Assembly: GCF_001896135.2 (NCBI RefSeq)
Contig: NZ_MPOH02000019.1
Location: forward strand, 501,447 to 565,446
Length of the DNA: 64,000 nucleotides
Reading direction: 5' to 3'
Source: Streptomyces phaeoluteigriseus
Lineage (GTDB): Bacteria > Actinomycetota > Actinomycetes > Streptomycetales > Streptomycetaceae
Within the stretch, counting starts at the first letter, position 1; every line of letters begins with the position of its first letter. Below, piece after piece: positions 16,618-24,554 of the stretch. The position numbers and the translations under genes were made by a program. Under the pieces are notes generated by a model that made no database searches, was not told the DNA's origin, and was given only the letters and a program-made list of their open reading frames with translations.

Positions 16618-17976
16618 CTATCCGGAAATGAAAGTAGCGGGAGGGCACAACGCGGGCACATCGCCGAGGACCGCCTCGACGGCCGCCCGCGTTGTGTCCT
16701 CATCGTCGGGCCACAGATGCGTGTAGATGTCGAGCGTGATCGACGGCTTCGAGTGGCCCAACCGGCGCTGCACGGTCTTCACGCTCTCGCGGTTCTTGAT
16801 CAGCGCTGAGGCGTAGAAGTGCCTCAGGTCGTGCATGCTCGCCCCGTCCGGCACCCGCACGGGCGCGGGCTCCTCTCCCTTCGGCCGGCCCCGCTGCACC
16901 CAGGCCGCGTACGCCTCCGCGTAGGCCTTGCTGAGCGCCTCGTTCGCCCGCTCCTCCATGCGCGTCCACACGTGCGACCAGTTGGCCCGCTTCAACACCA
17001 CGGCGCGGTCGTTGGTGAACAGCATGCGCGCCTTCCGGCGGCGCGGCTTCCGCGGGTCCGTCCGGTCCTCGATGTCGACCACGGCCGCCGGGTACTGCTG
17101 GAGGTGAGCCGCCAGGGCGTCGACCGCGAGGCCGACCAGCGGCACGGTGCGGTAGCTCTCGTGCGTCTTCGGCTCACCGATGTACGGCTCGGGCGTCTCG
17201 TCCTGCTCGGCGTCGACGTCCTTGTCCGGGGTGATGAGCTGCTGCCGCACCGTCACCTCGCGGCGCAGGAAGTCGACACAGTCCACCTCCAGGCCGAAGA
17301 CCTCGCCCTGCCGAAGCCCGGAGGCGACCGCGAGCAGGATCATCGCCCGGTACCGGGGCGGGGCCGCCTCGATCAGCGCGCGCACCGCGTCCCTGTGAAG
17401 GGGCACGATTTCCGGGCGTCGCACCTCGGGGAGCTTGATGCCGGTGCACGGGTTCACCGCGATCGTCCGGTCCCGCACCGCCGTGTGCATCACGGTGACC
17501 AGGTAGGCGAACGTCACCCGGAGCGTGGACGGGGCGAGGATCTGCGAGCGGTCCTTGACCCAGGCCTGCACCTCCGAGGGGCGGATCGTCACGATCGGCC
17601 GGTCCCCAAACGTCGGGTAGATGTGGATCCGCAGGGCCCGTTCGACCCGCGAGGGCGTCCCGCCCTTGTGCACGGCGGACGTACGCCAGCGCTCGGCGAC
17701 CGCGCGGAAGCTCTCCTTGCCGGCCGCTGGGTCGACGTAGAGGCCGCGCGCGAGGTCCGCCTCGATCGTGGCCGCGCGGGTGTCAGCTTGGCTCCGCTTG
17801 GCGAAGTTCTCCTTCTGCTGTTCCCCCGCGGCGTCTCGCCAACGAACCTGCCAGCGCTTCCCCTTGCCGTGGTCGCTGCTGGGCACGAGCGTGCGGGTCT
17901 TGCTGGAGTGCTCGGTGCAGGGCTCGGCGCCCTCGTCCGGGCGGGAGCGGTGCCATCGGTCATAGACGCTAGCCAT
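16618..17976 (-). CDS. Tyrosine-family site-specific integrase
   Basis: 452 aa from ATG 17976 (GAGGAG 7 nt upstream; GTG 17982 is too close to it). An N-terminal arm-binding domain (DGKGKRWQVRWRD-like), a SAM-like core-binding domain (about 80-170) and a C-terminal catalytic domain. Catalytic residues visible: Arg in ASGLRQGE, His and Arg in HDLRHFYAS, His in RRLGHSKPSI and Tyr in LDIYTHLW. It recombines the att repeats; the adjoining 14-mer in yajQ is the likely core. The start overlaps the end of the Xre gene, so regulator and integrase are coupled. Confidence 0.95.
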   Translation of the reverse strand: MASVYDRWHRSRPDEGAEPCTEHSSKTRTLVPSSDHGKGKRWQVRWRDAAGEQQKENFAKRSQADTRAATIEADLARGLYVDPAAGKESFRAVAERWRTSAVHKGGTPSRVERALRIHIYPTFGDRPIVTIRPSEVQAWVKDRSQILAPSTLRVTFAYLVTVMHTAVRDRTIAVNPCTGIKLPEVRRPEIVPLHRDAVRALIEAAPPRYRAMILLAVASGLRQGEVFGLEVDCVDFLRREVTVRQQLITPDKDVDAEQDETPEPYIGEPKTHESYRTVPLVGLAVDALAAHLQQYPAAVVDIEDRTDPRKPRRRKARMLFTNDRAVVLKRANWSHVWTRMEERANEALSKAYAEAYAAWVQRGRPKGEEPAPVRVPDGASMHDLRHFYASALIKNRESVKTVQRRLGHSKPSITLDIYTHLWPDDEDTTRAAVEAVLGDVPALCPPATFISG

Positions 17977-18493
17977 CGTCACGCTCCTCGGCGACCGGCT
18001 CGGCGTTCTCCCGCTCCTGTGCCCGCTTCTGGAGCACAGCCCCCTGCTCCGCGAGACTCAGCAGCGTCTCTCCCTGGGCGATCTGCCGTGTGAGGACGTC
18101 GTTCCAGTCCCGGATGTGCTGGTAGTGGTCCCGCAGCGTCGCGATGCCTTCAACCAGGTCTGTCGAAGACTTGCCGGTGATGTCCGCAGGGTGGAAGGCG
18201 AGCTTGCGATATTCCTCGCGGGACACCTGCACGCCGCTGCGAAGCTCCACTCCGTCGGCCGGCAGCTCAAAGTTGAGCAGCAGCGAAGGGACCGTGGTCT
18301 CCAAAGCCAGGGCGAGCGCCACCATGTCGCGCGCAGTGAAGGCTCTCTTGCCCTGTTCAGCAGCGTTCACAGCCTGCCGACTCCACGGCTTTTCCAGGTA
18401 TCGGCCGAGCGCTTCCCCTAGCTGAGCCTGCGACATCTCTCGATCGTTGCGCAGCCAAGCCAGCTTCTTGCCGATGGCCTCTTCGAGCTTCAC
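17969..18493 (-). CDS. Xre-family HTH regulator of the element
   Basis: 174 aa from GTG 18493 with GGGAG upstream. The N-terminal helix-turn-helix domain spans about residues 5-65 (MSQAQLGEALGRY, then SRQAVNAAEQGKRAFTARD). The C-terminal 100 residues are a charged helical region that may dimerise. It is divergent from the excisionase-like gene and directly upstream of int, so it probably represses its own operon and xis, as phage-type immunity regulators do. Candidate operators lie in the 117-bp divergent region. Confidence 0.88.
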   Translation of the reverse strand: MKLEEAIGKKLAWLRNDREMSQAQLGEALGRYLEKPWSRQAVNAAEQGKRAFTARDMVALALALETTVPSLLLNFELPADGVELRSGVQVSREEYRKLAFHPADITGKSSTDLVEGIATLRDHYQHIRDWNDVLTRQIAQGETLLSLAEQGAVLQKRAQERENAEPVAEERDDG

Positions 18494-18610
18494 GCTCGCT
18501 CCCTTCGTGGTGACATCGAAAAGCATGGCAGACGTTGAGAGCGTTGACAACACCAGCCATCGACTGTCATCCTTTTCAACGTCAGACATCGAAACCGATG
18601 GCGGAGAGAC
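18494..18610. promoter_or_regulatory. Divergent xre/xis control region with repeated motifs
   Basis: Two copies of GACATCGAAA (18512-18521 and 18586-18595, same orientation) and an inverted pair GACGTTGA (18531-18538) / TCAACGTC (18576-18583) frame the space between the two genes. A TTGACA (about 18544-18549) could be a -35 for the rightward promoter. The symmetry suggests operators for the neighbouring Xre protein. Confidence 0.55.
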
Positions 18611-18822
18611 ATGACCAGCAAGCTGCCCCGACGCACTGCGTCCGCACGTCCCCCGCTCGCCAAGCCTGAGGAGATCGCCGAGTTCTGCGGCGTCCCGCTC
18701 GGCACCGTCTACCAGTGGTCCAGCCGCGGAGGCGGTCCGAAGCTGATCAAGGTCGGCCGGCACCTCCGCGCCCGCTGGACGACATCGAGCAGTGGCTCGA
18801 CTCCCAGACGATCGCCGCATAG
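18611..18822 (+). pseudogene. Excisionase-like HTH (MerR/HTH_17 type) protein, frameshifted
   Basis: The ATG at 18611 leads into a winged-helix excisionase pattern: KPEEIAEFCGVPLGTVYQWS and KLIKVGRHLRARW. The expected end DDIEQWLDSQTIAA with TAG at 18820-18822 is present but one base out of frame; one missing G in the GG at 18777-18778 would restore it. The intact product would be about 70 aa. The gene is divergent from xre. If the lesion is real, excision may be impaired; a sequencing error is equally possible. Confidence 0.75.
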
Positions 18823-18890
18823 AAGCGGCCCCCAGCAGGACGGCAATCCAGCTGAGGGCCAGAAGCGCCAGCCATCCATGAACAGCACAA

Positions 18891-18924
18891 CGGCGGCGCG
18901 GGCCGTGAACCCGTTGCGCCGCCG
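18891..18924 (+). promoter_or_regulatory. Leader hairpin upstream of the 188-aa gene
   Basis: Arms CGGCGGCGC and GCGCCGCCG, ending 3 bp before the ribosome site AAAGGAG (18928-18934). It could attenuate transcription or mask translation of the rightward element operon. Confidence 0.5.
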
Positions 18925-18940
18925 TCGAAAGGAGCTTCCC

Positions 18941-19507
18941 TTGAAGACTGCCACGAACATCCCGCGGAGCGCCACTGCGCCCACCGGCCGCCCGCACCCG
19001 CTCCTCACCGCGGCCGCCGTCGCCGAGACCGCCCGCGAGCACACCGACCGGCCGCTCACTGCTGCCGAGCGCGGCAACGACTGGATGTTCCGCTGGGGCT
19101 GCACCCCCGACTGCATCAACGACCACGAGGGCCCCGGCGCCGAGTGGCACACCGCCGGCCGGGTCGCAACCGCCCTGCGGGACCTCGACTCCAGCAGCAG
19201 CCCCGACGAGAACGCGCGGGTGCCGTGGCTGGCCGCACAGGTCGTCATCTCCAGCGACAAGCCGCAGGCATACGGCCGTCAGACCCGCGTGTGGCTGGAC
19301 TACGGCACCACCACGGGCGAGCTGAGCCCCGCCGAGGCCCGCCAGGCGCTGGAGGCGATGCGCGGCTTTGTCGCCGATCTGGAGTCCGTCGTCGTTCGCG
19401 CCGAGGAGAGCGCGGCCGACGACTTCGACGGGGACCCCGAGATCGCCCGGCTCGACTCCGAGGCGACCAACCGCCGGATCCGCGCGATCACCGAGGCCCG
19501 CGCGTGA
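18941..19507 (+). CDS. Hypothetical element protein, DUF6907-like
   Basis: 188 aa from TTG 18941 behind AAAGGAG. The central block FRWGCTPDCINDHEGPGAEW, with H following, resembles the Cys-Cys-His-rich DUF6907 proteins that are common in streptomycete elements. The rest is soluble and acidic (AEESAADDFDGDPEIARLD near the end). Function unknown. It heads the rightward operon; its stop overlaps the GTG at 19504. Confidence 0.65.
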   Translation: MKTATNIPRSATAPTGRPHPLLTAAAVAETAREHTDRPLTAAERGNDWMFRWGCTPDCINDHEGPGAEWHTAGRVATALRDLDSSSSPDENARVPWLAAQVVISSDKPQAYGRQTRVWLDYGTTTGELSPAEARQALEAMRGFVADLESVVVRAEESAADDFDGDPEIARLDSEATNRRIRAITEARA

Positions 19508-19595
19508 CCTCCCATCAGCCGCAGGAAGCCCCCCGCCCGTTCACCGGGCGGGGCGCCCCCTGCACGCTGTCCCCGACCACGCCACCGCAGGCGAG

Positions 19596-19943
19596 GTGAC
19601 CCACCTGCGGGCCTGCGCGCAAGCGACCGTCCTGCTCCCCAACGGCGAGACGTGGCCGACCTACGGCACCCTCCCGTGGCTACGTCTCGATCCCCAGGAC
19701 CCGCGCGTCTACGTCGCCACCCTCGAAGCAGCGGAACAGCACCGCATGGACGAGGAACGCCGCCACGCCGACGCTCGCGCGCAGGCCCTCGCCACCAGGC
19801 AGGCCGCCGCCGATCAGCGCGCCGCACGGCACCACACCATGCGCACCCGCGAGCCGCACGCCCTCACCGCCACTCCCGATTGGCCGCCGATCCAGATCCC
19901 TGGCAGCCCCGGCGAGTACCTCACGTACCAGGGGAACGAGTGA
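19596..19943 (+). CDS. Hypothetical element protein (real start possibly GTG 19504 with a frameshift)
   Basis: The open frame from GTG 19596 gives 115 aa: an N-terminal region with NGETWPTYGTLPWLRLDP, a basic/acidic helix (RMDEERRHADARAQALATRQ) and a Pro-rich end. A better-coupled start is GTG 19504, which overlaps the preceding stop as GTGA. That frame joins this one if one C is added to the C5 run at 19556-19560, giving about 146 aa. Its own stop overlaps the ATPase start as GTGA. No family recognised. Confidence 0.6.
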   Translation: MTHLRACAQATVLLPNGETWPTYGTLPWLRLDPQDPRVYVATLEAAEQHRMDEERRHADARAQALATRQAAADQRAARHHTMRTREPHALTATPDWPPIQIPGSPGEYLTYQGNE

Positions 19944-21217
19944 ACCTGCACGACGCACCCCCGCCGCCGCCGCACGTACGCGACCCGTTCGCGAACGGCG
20001 CGGCGGCGGGGGACCGCGGCCCCGTCCTTGGCCCCTTCGCGGATGATGGCCAGTGGCCGCCGCAGGAGCCGCCGGAGAACGAGACGCCGCCGGATCCCGA
20101 GCCGCGCGCCCTCATCCTGCGGCCTGCCTCCGAGATCAGGATCCGGCCCGTGCGATGGCTGTGGGACACCACTCCGGAGGGTGCCCCGCCCACCTCGCAC
20201 GGCCGTATCCCGCTCTACTCACTGGCCATTGCGGCCGGTGGGCCCGGCCTCGGCAAATCTCAGTTCGCCGTCTGGCTGACCGCCCGTATCACCCGCGGTG
20301 AACTCCCCGGCGAGCTGTACGGCAAGCCGCGCGGCGTGATCTACGCGGCCACCGAGGACTCGTGGACGTACACGATTGCGCCTCGGCTCATCGCGGCCGG
20401 CGCGAACCTGGAGCTGGTGTTCCGCGTCGAAGTGAAGGACGACGAACGCCCAAGGGCTCGACTCACGCTCCCCTCGGACACGTCCCTGATCGGGCAGGCC
20501 GCCGAGATGTACAGCGTCGCCCTGCTGGTGGCAGACCCGCTGCTGTCCTTGATCGATCGCGGCATCAACGACTACCGGGCCGCGGAGGTCCGCGAGGCCC
20601 TGGAGCCCCTCGTGGCCTCCGCCGAACGTCACCACTTCACGATCCTGGGGCTGGCCCACTTCACCAAGTCTGGTGGCGCCGACCCCCTCGCCCGCCTCGC
20701 CGGATCCGGCGCCTTCGGCCAACTCATCCGCTCGTTCGTCGCGTTCGCCCGAGAGGACGTGGAGGGAGGCGAGGAGCGGTTCGTCATGTCCCTGGAGAAG
20801 AACAACCTCGGACGCCTCGGACTGCCCTCCTACTCGTACGCGATCCAGCCGGTGACCGTGGAGACCGAGGACGGTCCGTCGTACGTCTCGAGGTTCGTCC
20901 TCGGGCCCGAGACGTCCACCTCGGTCCGCGACGTGATGCGCGACGAGATCGCGCCGTCCGGCGACAAGGCTGAGAACGACGAGGTCCGCATGTGGCTGCG
21001 CAACTACCTGGTGGACCTCGGCGGTGCCGCCGAGAGCGGCGACCTGATGAAGGACGCGGAGAAGCACCGGTACAGCCGTCCGTCGATCTACCGGGCCAAG
21101 ACCAAGCTCGGTCTGATCACGCGTCAGAGCGGCTTCGGCAAGAGCAAGAAATCGGTCTGGTACCTGCCTGAAGCGGCGCCCGCCGAAGAGCCCGACACCT
21201 CTCCCGTCACACCCTGA
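19940..21217 (+). CDS. RecA-fold AAA ATPase, RepA/DnaB-like replication helicase candidate
   Basis: 425 aa from GTG 19940 (GTGA overlap with the preceding gene). After an acidic, Pro-rich N-terminus comes a RecA/RepA-type core: Walker A AAGGPGLGKSQFAVWLTA, then VIYAATEDSWTYTIAPRL, Walker B ALLVADPLLSLID, and a motif region ILGLAHFTKSGG. The C-terminal 90 residues hold a winged-helix-like segment (YSRPSIYRAKTKLGLI). Such proteins are hexameric helicases used by plasmids, AICE-type elements and satellites. An iteron-like cluster follows directly at 21215-21400, which supports a role in element replication. No separate primase was found. Confidence 0.8.
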   Translation: MNLHDAPPPPPHVRDPFANGAAAGDRGPVLGPFADDGQWPPQEPPENETPPDPEPRALILRPASEIRIRPVRWLWDTTPEGAPPTSHGRIPLYSLAIAAGGPGLGKSQFAVWLTARITRGELPGELYGKPRGVIYAATEDSWTYTIAPRLIAAGANLELVFRVEVKDDERPRARLTLPSDTSLIGQAAEMYSVALLVADPLLSLIDRGINDYRAAEVREALEPLVASAERHHFTILGLAHFTKSGGADPLARLAGSGAFGQLIRSFVAFAREDVEGGEERFVMSLEKNNLGRLGLPSYSYAIQPVTVETEDGPSYVSRFVLGPETSTSVRDVMRDEIAPSGDKAENDEVRMWLRNYLVDLGGAAESGDLMKDAEKHRYSRPSIYRAKTKLGLITRQSGFGKSKKSVWYLPEAAPAEEPDTSPVTP

Positions 21218-21400
21218 GACGAATGAGACGACTGAGAAAAATGGCTCCGACCTGCACCTTCTCTGTACGGACTAGCTGAGACGAATGAGACGGATGGTGA
21301 GACGCATGCACGGTATTCGTCTCACCCTCGCCCATGCGTCTCACCAATCGTCTCAGCGTAAAACCGCAGGTCAGCACCAATCTTCTCAATCATCTCAATC
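21215..21400. repeat. Iteron-like cluster downstream of the ATPase, possible origin
   Basis: TGAGACGAATGAGACG occurs perfectly at 21215-21230 and 21277-21292. Variant GTGAGACGCAT (21297) and its inverted partner ATTCGTCTCAC (about 21315) form a hairpin. Further CGTCTCA copies lie near 21337 and 21348, with weaker TCTCAAT copies at 21383-21400. About ten copies of a GAGAC/GTCTC core on both strands in 190 bp, more AT-rich than the surroundings, look like replication iterons or an operator array. Confidence 0.7.
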
Positions 21401-21427
21401 TTTCCCCTTTACGTAAGGACAGGCCCC

Positions 21428-21673
21428 ATGATCAACGTCATCCCCGCCACCCCCGGCTGGTACGTCCACGAGACCGACGGAGAAGACAACAGCGTCTCCC
21501 TCGACCCGGTCATCGCCTGGAAGGTCGTCGCTGGCAACGACGGCGAAGACATCCTGCTGCCCTTCGTCGACGCCGGCTCCTGCTGCCCGCCCTTCGCACA
21601 CACCGAGGAGTCGTTCAGGGAGTACAGCCGGCACATCGTCTACCGCCCCAACCACGACCCCGCCAACGGCTGA
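21428..21673 (+). CDS. Small hypothetical element protein (81 aa)
   Basis: 81 aa from ATG 21428, with AAGGACAGG upstream and the iteron cluster just before it. Acidic and Trp/Tyr-containing (GWYVHETDGEDNSVSLDPVI; AWKVVAGNDGED; SCCPPFAHTEESFREYS). No family recognised. It is the first gene of the second rightward operon. Confidence 0.6.
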   Translation: MINVIPATPGWYVHETDGEDNSVSLDPVIAWKVVAGNDGEDILLPFVDAGSCCPPFAHTEESFREYSRHIVYRPNHDPANG

Positions 21674-21685
21674 CCCGGAGGACCC

Positions 21686-21925
21686 ATGGAACCCGTACGC
21701 ACCACCTACGCCGCCGGAGCCCCCGAAGTCCTCGCCGCCATGGTCAGCAACTACCGCTGCGGCAGCTGCAACGGCCAAGTCGAGATGCTCACCACCGACG
21801 ACCGCACCGGCCTCATGGAGGCCAGCATCCGCCACGACGACAACTGCCCCGTCCTCAACGGTCACGTGAGCGTCCTCGGCGACTACGCCCGCGCCGCGAC
21901 CATCCCCGACACCTTCCGCCGCTGA
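21686..21925 (+). CDS. Small hypothetical zinc-site protein (79 aa)
   Basis: 79 aa from ATG 21686 with GGAGGA upstream. YRCGSCNGQVEM supplies a CxxC and HDDNCPVL a further Cys/His, so a small zinc-binding fold is likely. It lies 12 bp after the 81-aa gene. Function unknown. Confidence 0.6.
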   Translation: MEPVRTTYAAGAPEVLAAMVSNYRCGSCNGQVEMLTTDDRTGLMEASIRHDDNCPVLNGHVSVLGDYARAATIPDTFRR

Positions 21926-22008
21926 CTGCCGGGCGCATCCGGTTACACCCCATCCCGCGATTCACGCGCGCGCTCGCGGACACACTGAACCCCCAGGTAG
22001 GAACCCCT

Positions 22009-22560
22009 ATGCGACTGCAACCCGTGCACATCGAGTGGAACCAGAAGGTCGTCACCGAAGCCCGCAAGCGTGGCTTCACCGCCCTCGAACAGACCCACCC
22101 CAGCCACCGCACCGCCGACCCCTCGATCATCCTGATCCGCGGCCCCCGCATCCTGCATGTCTGGCTGCGCTCCGGGCGACGCAAGCCCGTCCCCCAGGCC
22201 GACGCCTACACGGAGGCCGGCCTCGAAGCGCACGTCTGGTATCCGGCGGACTGGCCGTTCGTCCTGTCCACGCTGCTGCTGCCTGCCCCTGAGCCGGTTG
22301 CCCCGGACGCCGACGAGGTCAGCAACCTGGCGTGGGCGGTCGTCGCCGCGACCGCCGAGGAGCGCGTCCAGGACGTGCACGCGCTGTTCAGTGAGCTGGC
22401 CTGGCCCACACAACTCGCCGTGCTGTACGGCGTGGCCACCGCCCTGGTGCGGAGCGTGGCAGACGCCGGCACGGGCGAGATGACGGCCGAACACCGGGCG
22501 ATGGTGGCCGACATGGCGCGCCGTCAGCTCATCCAGCGAGCCGGCCGTGACGACGGCTGA
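22009..22560 (+). CDS. VRR-NUC-like protein with altered active-site residues
   Basis: 183 aa from ATG 22009 after AGGTAGGA. The first 95 residues follow the VRR-NUC (PD-(D/E)XK) pattern: EWNQKVVTEARKRGF, then TADPSIILIRGPRILHVWLR, then PQADAYTEAGLEAHVW and YPADW. In active members the strand after LILVR reads ExK; here it reads W-L-R, so the metal-binding Glu and Lys seem lost while the Asp and Gln remain. The rest is helical. It may be a DNA-binding or structural derivative of the nuclease. The family call is by pattern only. Confidence 0.5.
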   Translation: MRLQPVHIEWNQKVVTEARKRGFTALEQTHPSHRTADPSIILIRGPRILHVWLRSGRRKPVPQADAYTEAGLEAHVWYPADWPFVLSTLLLPAPEPVAPDADEVSNLAWAVVAATAEERVQDVHALFSELAWPTQLAVLYGVATALVRSVADAGTGEMTAEHRAMVADMARRQLIQRAGRDDG

Positions 22561-22978
22561 GGAACTCCTCGCCGAGGACGGCAGCGTGCGCGTGCTGCCG
22601 TCCCTCGTGGACTGCGTCGGCGAGTCCTTCAACCTGTACGGCTCCGCCCTCGCCCGGACCAACGAGACCGGCCTGAGCCCCGACGCCCGCACACAGCTCG
22701 CCGCCTTCCGCCTCGCCGCCCGCCGTACCGTTTCGCCCACGAAACCCGCAGGTGACAGCCCTGCCAAGGTGGTCATGTTGGGCATGGGAGAGGTCGCCGC
22801 GCTCCTGGGGTGCACACCCCAGTGGGCGCGGCGCCTCGCATCCCGAGGGGACCTCCCAGGCGCCCAACGCGTCGGGGGCACGCGGACCTGGGTGATCTCT
22901 TCCACGGATCTCGACGCATACCGCGACGAGACCGAGGAGGGCACCCATGGGGAGCCAGGACACACACCGCCGGCCTGA
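22547..22978 (+). CDS. Helix-turn-helix (HTH_17-like) DNA-binding protein
   Basis: 143 aa from GTG 22547, overlapping the previous gene by 14 nt. The C-terminal half has the excisionase/MerR-like HTH: MGEVAALLGCTPQWARRLAS, then GDLPGAQRVGGTRTWVISST and DLDAYRDE. The N-terminal half is a helical region of unknown role. It could serve as a second regulator or excisionase for the element, which matters because the first excisionase-like gene is broken. Confidence 0.75.
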   Translation: MTTAEELLAEDGSVRVLPSLVDCVGESFNLYGSALARTNETGLSPDARTQLAAFRLAARRTVSPTKPAGDSPAKVVMLGMGEVAALLGCTPQWARRLASRGDLPGAQRVGGTRTWVISSTDLDAYRDETEEGTHGEPGHTPPA

Positions 22979-23246
22979 TCTGTACGGTGCGGTCGGCAAC
23001 GCGCTGACCGAGCAGCGGCAGAAGGCAGACGAGGCCGCGCGACCGGAGCGCGAGCGCATCGAGCAGCAGGCCGCCGCGGACGCCAAGCTGATGGGCACGC
23101 CCGCGTGGGTCGCCCTCGGCGGCCTCCGTAAGGCCCGCGCCACCCAGTACGCCACCCGCCCCGTAACCGGCGACGACGCGACCGCACAGACCGTCGTGCA
23201 GCTCGCCCAGGGGCAGGCGCAGGGAGGTGGCGACGATGCCGCGTGA
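22947..23246 (+). CDS. Small hypothetical element protein (99 aa)
   Basis: 99 aa from ATG 22947 behind GAGGAGGG; overlaps the HTH gene by 32 nt. A charged coiled-coil-like segment (TEQRQKADEAARPERERIEQ) is followed by an Ala/Gly-rich end. No family recognised. Confidence 0.55.
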   Translation: MGSQDTHRRPDLYGAVGNALTEQRQKADEAARPERERIEQQAAADAKLMGTPAWVALGGLRKARATQYATRPVTGDDATAQTVVQLAQGQAQGGGDDAA

Positions 23247-23985
23247 CCTCGCCACCGCCCAGGCCGAGCTGGACACCGCCCGCGCCACCCTCGCCACCCT
23301 GCAAGAGCAAGTCCGCGACGGATCCCCCGACGTGACGCCGCAACAGCTCGCCGACCAGCGCGAGCTGATCGCGTTCGCCGAGCTGCGCGTAGAGGCCGCA
23401 CAGCGCACCGAGACCCGCATCCGCGATGAGGAGCGGGCCGCGCTCGGCGCCGCCGCCAAGCGGGCCGCCGTGCAGCTCATCGAGGGCGACGGCATGGACG
23501 CGGTGGCCGCCGCAGAACGGGCCGCCGTCGACGCCCTCGCCCACCTCGCCTCCGTGGCGTACGCCCGCAACGCGCGGATCGCCGAGGTCGGCACAATGGT
23601 CGTCCGGCTGGACGGGGACCTTGAAGTCGCGGGAGCTGGCAAGGCTCCGGGCAACACCCGCCGGTACGGCATCTGGGGCGACCGCGGCCACGTCGTCGTG
23701 CAGGGCGTGGGCAGCGTGTCTCTGCTGGACGTCGGCGCCCTCACGACCACCGCGGTAGTCGCCGGGCTCGGTGTCGATCCGGTGGGCCGCGACGCCCAGA
23801 CGCGCCACATGACCACCTTTCACGGGCTCCGGGACCAGGTGGTGCACGGGCTGCTGGAGGCCTATCCGCAGCTCGCCGAAGTGCTGCATGTGACCCCGGA
23901 GGAGTTCGCCGCTGCGGACGAGCGGGGCCGGTATCTGCTGACGTTGCAGGGCCGCCGCCCGGTCGCGCAGGAGGTGCCGGCATGA
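23236..23985 (+). CDS. Hypothetical element protein with N-terminal coiled coil (249 aa)
   Basis: 249 aa; ATG 23236 chosen because GGGAGG sits 8 nt upstream. The N-terminal coiled coil (ATLATLQEQVRDGSPDVTPQ, then FAELRVEAAQRTETRIRDEE) resembles the N-terminus of the next gene, so the two may be paralogous in part. The C-terminal half is a mixed alpha/beta region with HVVVQGVGSVSLLDVGAL. The stop overlaps the next start as ATGA. Its place just before the tape-measure gene suggests a phage-derived module. Function unknown. Confidence 0.6.
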   Translation: MPRDLATAQAELDTARATLATLQEQVRDGSPDVTPQQLADQRELIAFAELRVEAAQRTETRIRDEERAALGAAAKRAAVQLIEGDGMDAVAAAERAAVDALAHLASVAYARNARIAEVGTMVVRLDGDLEVAGAGKAPGNTRRYGIWGDRGHVVVQGVGSVSLLDVGALTTTAVVAGLGVDPVGRDAQTRHMTTFHGLRDQVVHGLLEAYPQLAEVLHVTPEEFAAADERGRYLLTLQGRRPVAQEVPA

Positions 23986-24551
23986 GCGACACCCTGACCG
24001 AGCTGGAGGAGCGCGTCCGGTCCGGCGACGAGACCGTCACCCCCGAGCAGATCGAGCAGGCCCGCACGATGGGCCGGTTTGCCGAGCTGCGTCAGGAGGC
24101 CGCCGACCGCCGGGCCGCCGAGGAGGCCGCCGCCAAGCAGGCCCGCGAGCGTGCCGACCGGATCGCCGAGGCCCGCCGCCTCCTCGACGGCCACGGCCTG
24201 GACGACGTCGCCCCGCTGTACGTCGCCGCGAGAGACGCGCTCAGTGCCCTCGTGGCCGCCTGCGACGGTCGCACCGAGGCCGTGGGCGAGGCCGCCCGCC
24301 TGCTGGCCACGACGGACGGCGTGACGGCCGTGTGGGACGGCTCGACGCGCAACGCGGTCGTGGAGTTCGAGCCCGGCGACCGGCACACCGCCCTCCCGCC
24401 CGGCCCGGTCGTGCAGGTGCTAGTGGGCAGGCTCGCCGAGGCACGGCCGGACGGCATGGCCATCGACTACACGCACTCGGTCGCCCGGAAGCTCACCCCC
24501 TTCCCTCGCGTGTCGCCCCTGGACGAGGCTCTCGCCCGGCGGGAGGGCTGA
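23982..24551 (+). CDS. Hypothetical element protein, partial paralogue of the preceding one (189 aa)
   Basis: 189 aa from ATG 23982 (ATGA overlap). The N-terminus TELEERVRSGDETVTPEQIE, then GRFAELRQEAADRRAAEEAA, parallels the preceding protein. A helical middle and a short beta-rich C-terminus follow. It ends 3 bp before the tape-measure start. In complete tailed phages this slot often holds tail assembly chaperones; similarity to those is not visible here. Confidence 0.6.
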   Translation: MSDTLTELEERVRSGDETVTPEQIEQARTMGRFAELRQEAADRRAAEEAAAKQARERADRIAEARRLLDGHGLDDVAPLYVAARDALSALVAACDGRTEAVGEAARLLATTDGVTAVWDGSTRNAVVEFEPGDRHTALPPGPVVQVLVGRLAEARPDGMAIDYTHSVARKLTPFPRVSPLDEALARREG

Positions 24552-24554
24552 CCC

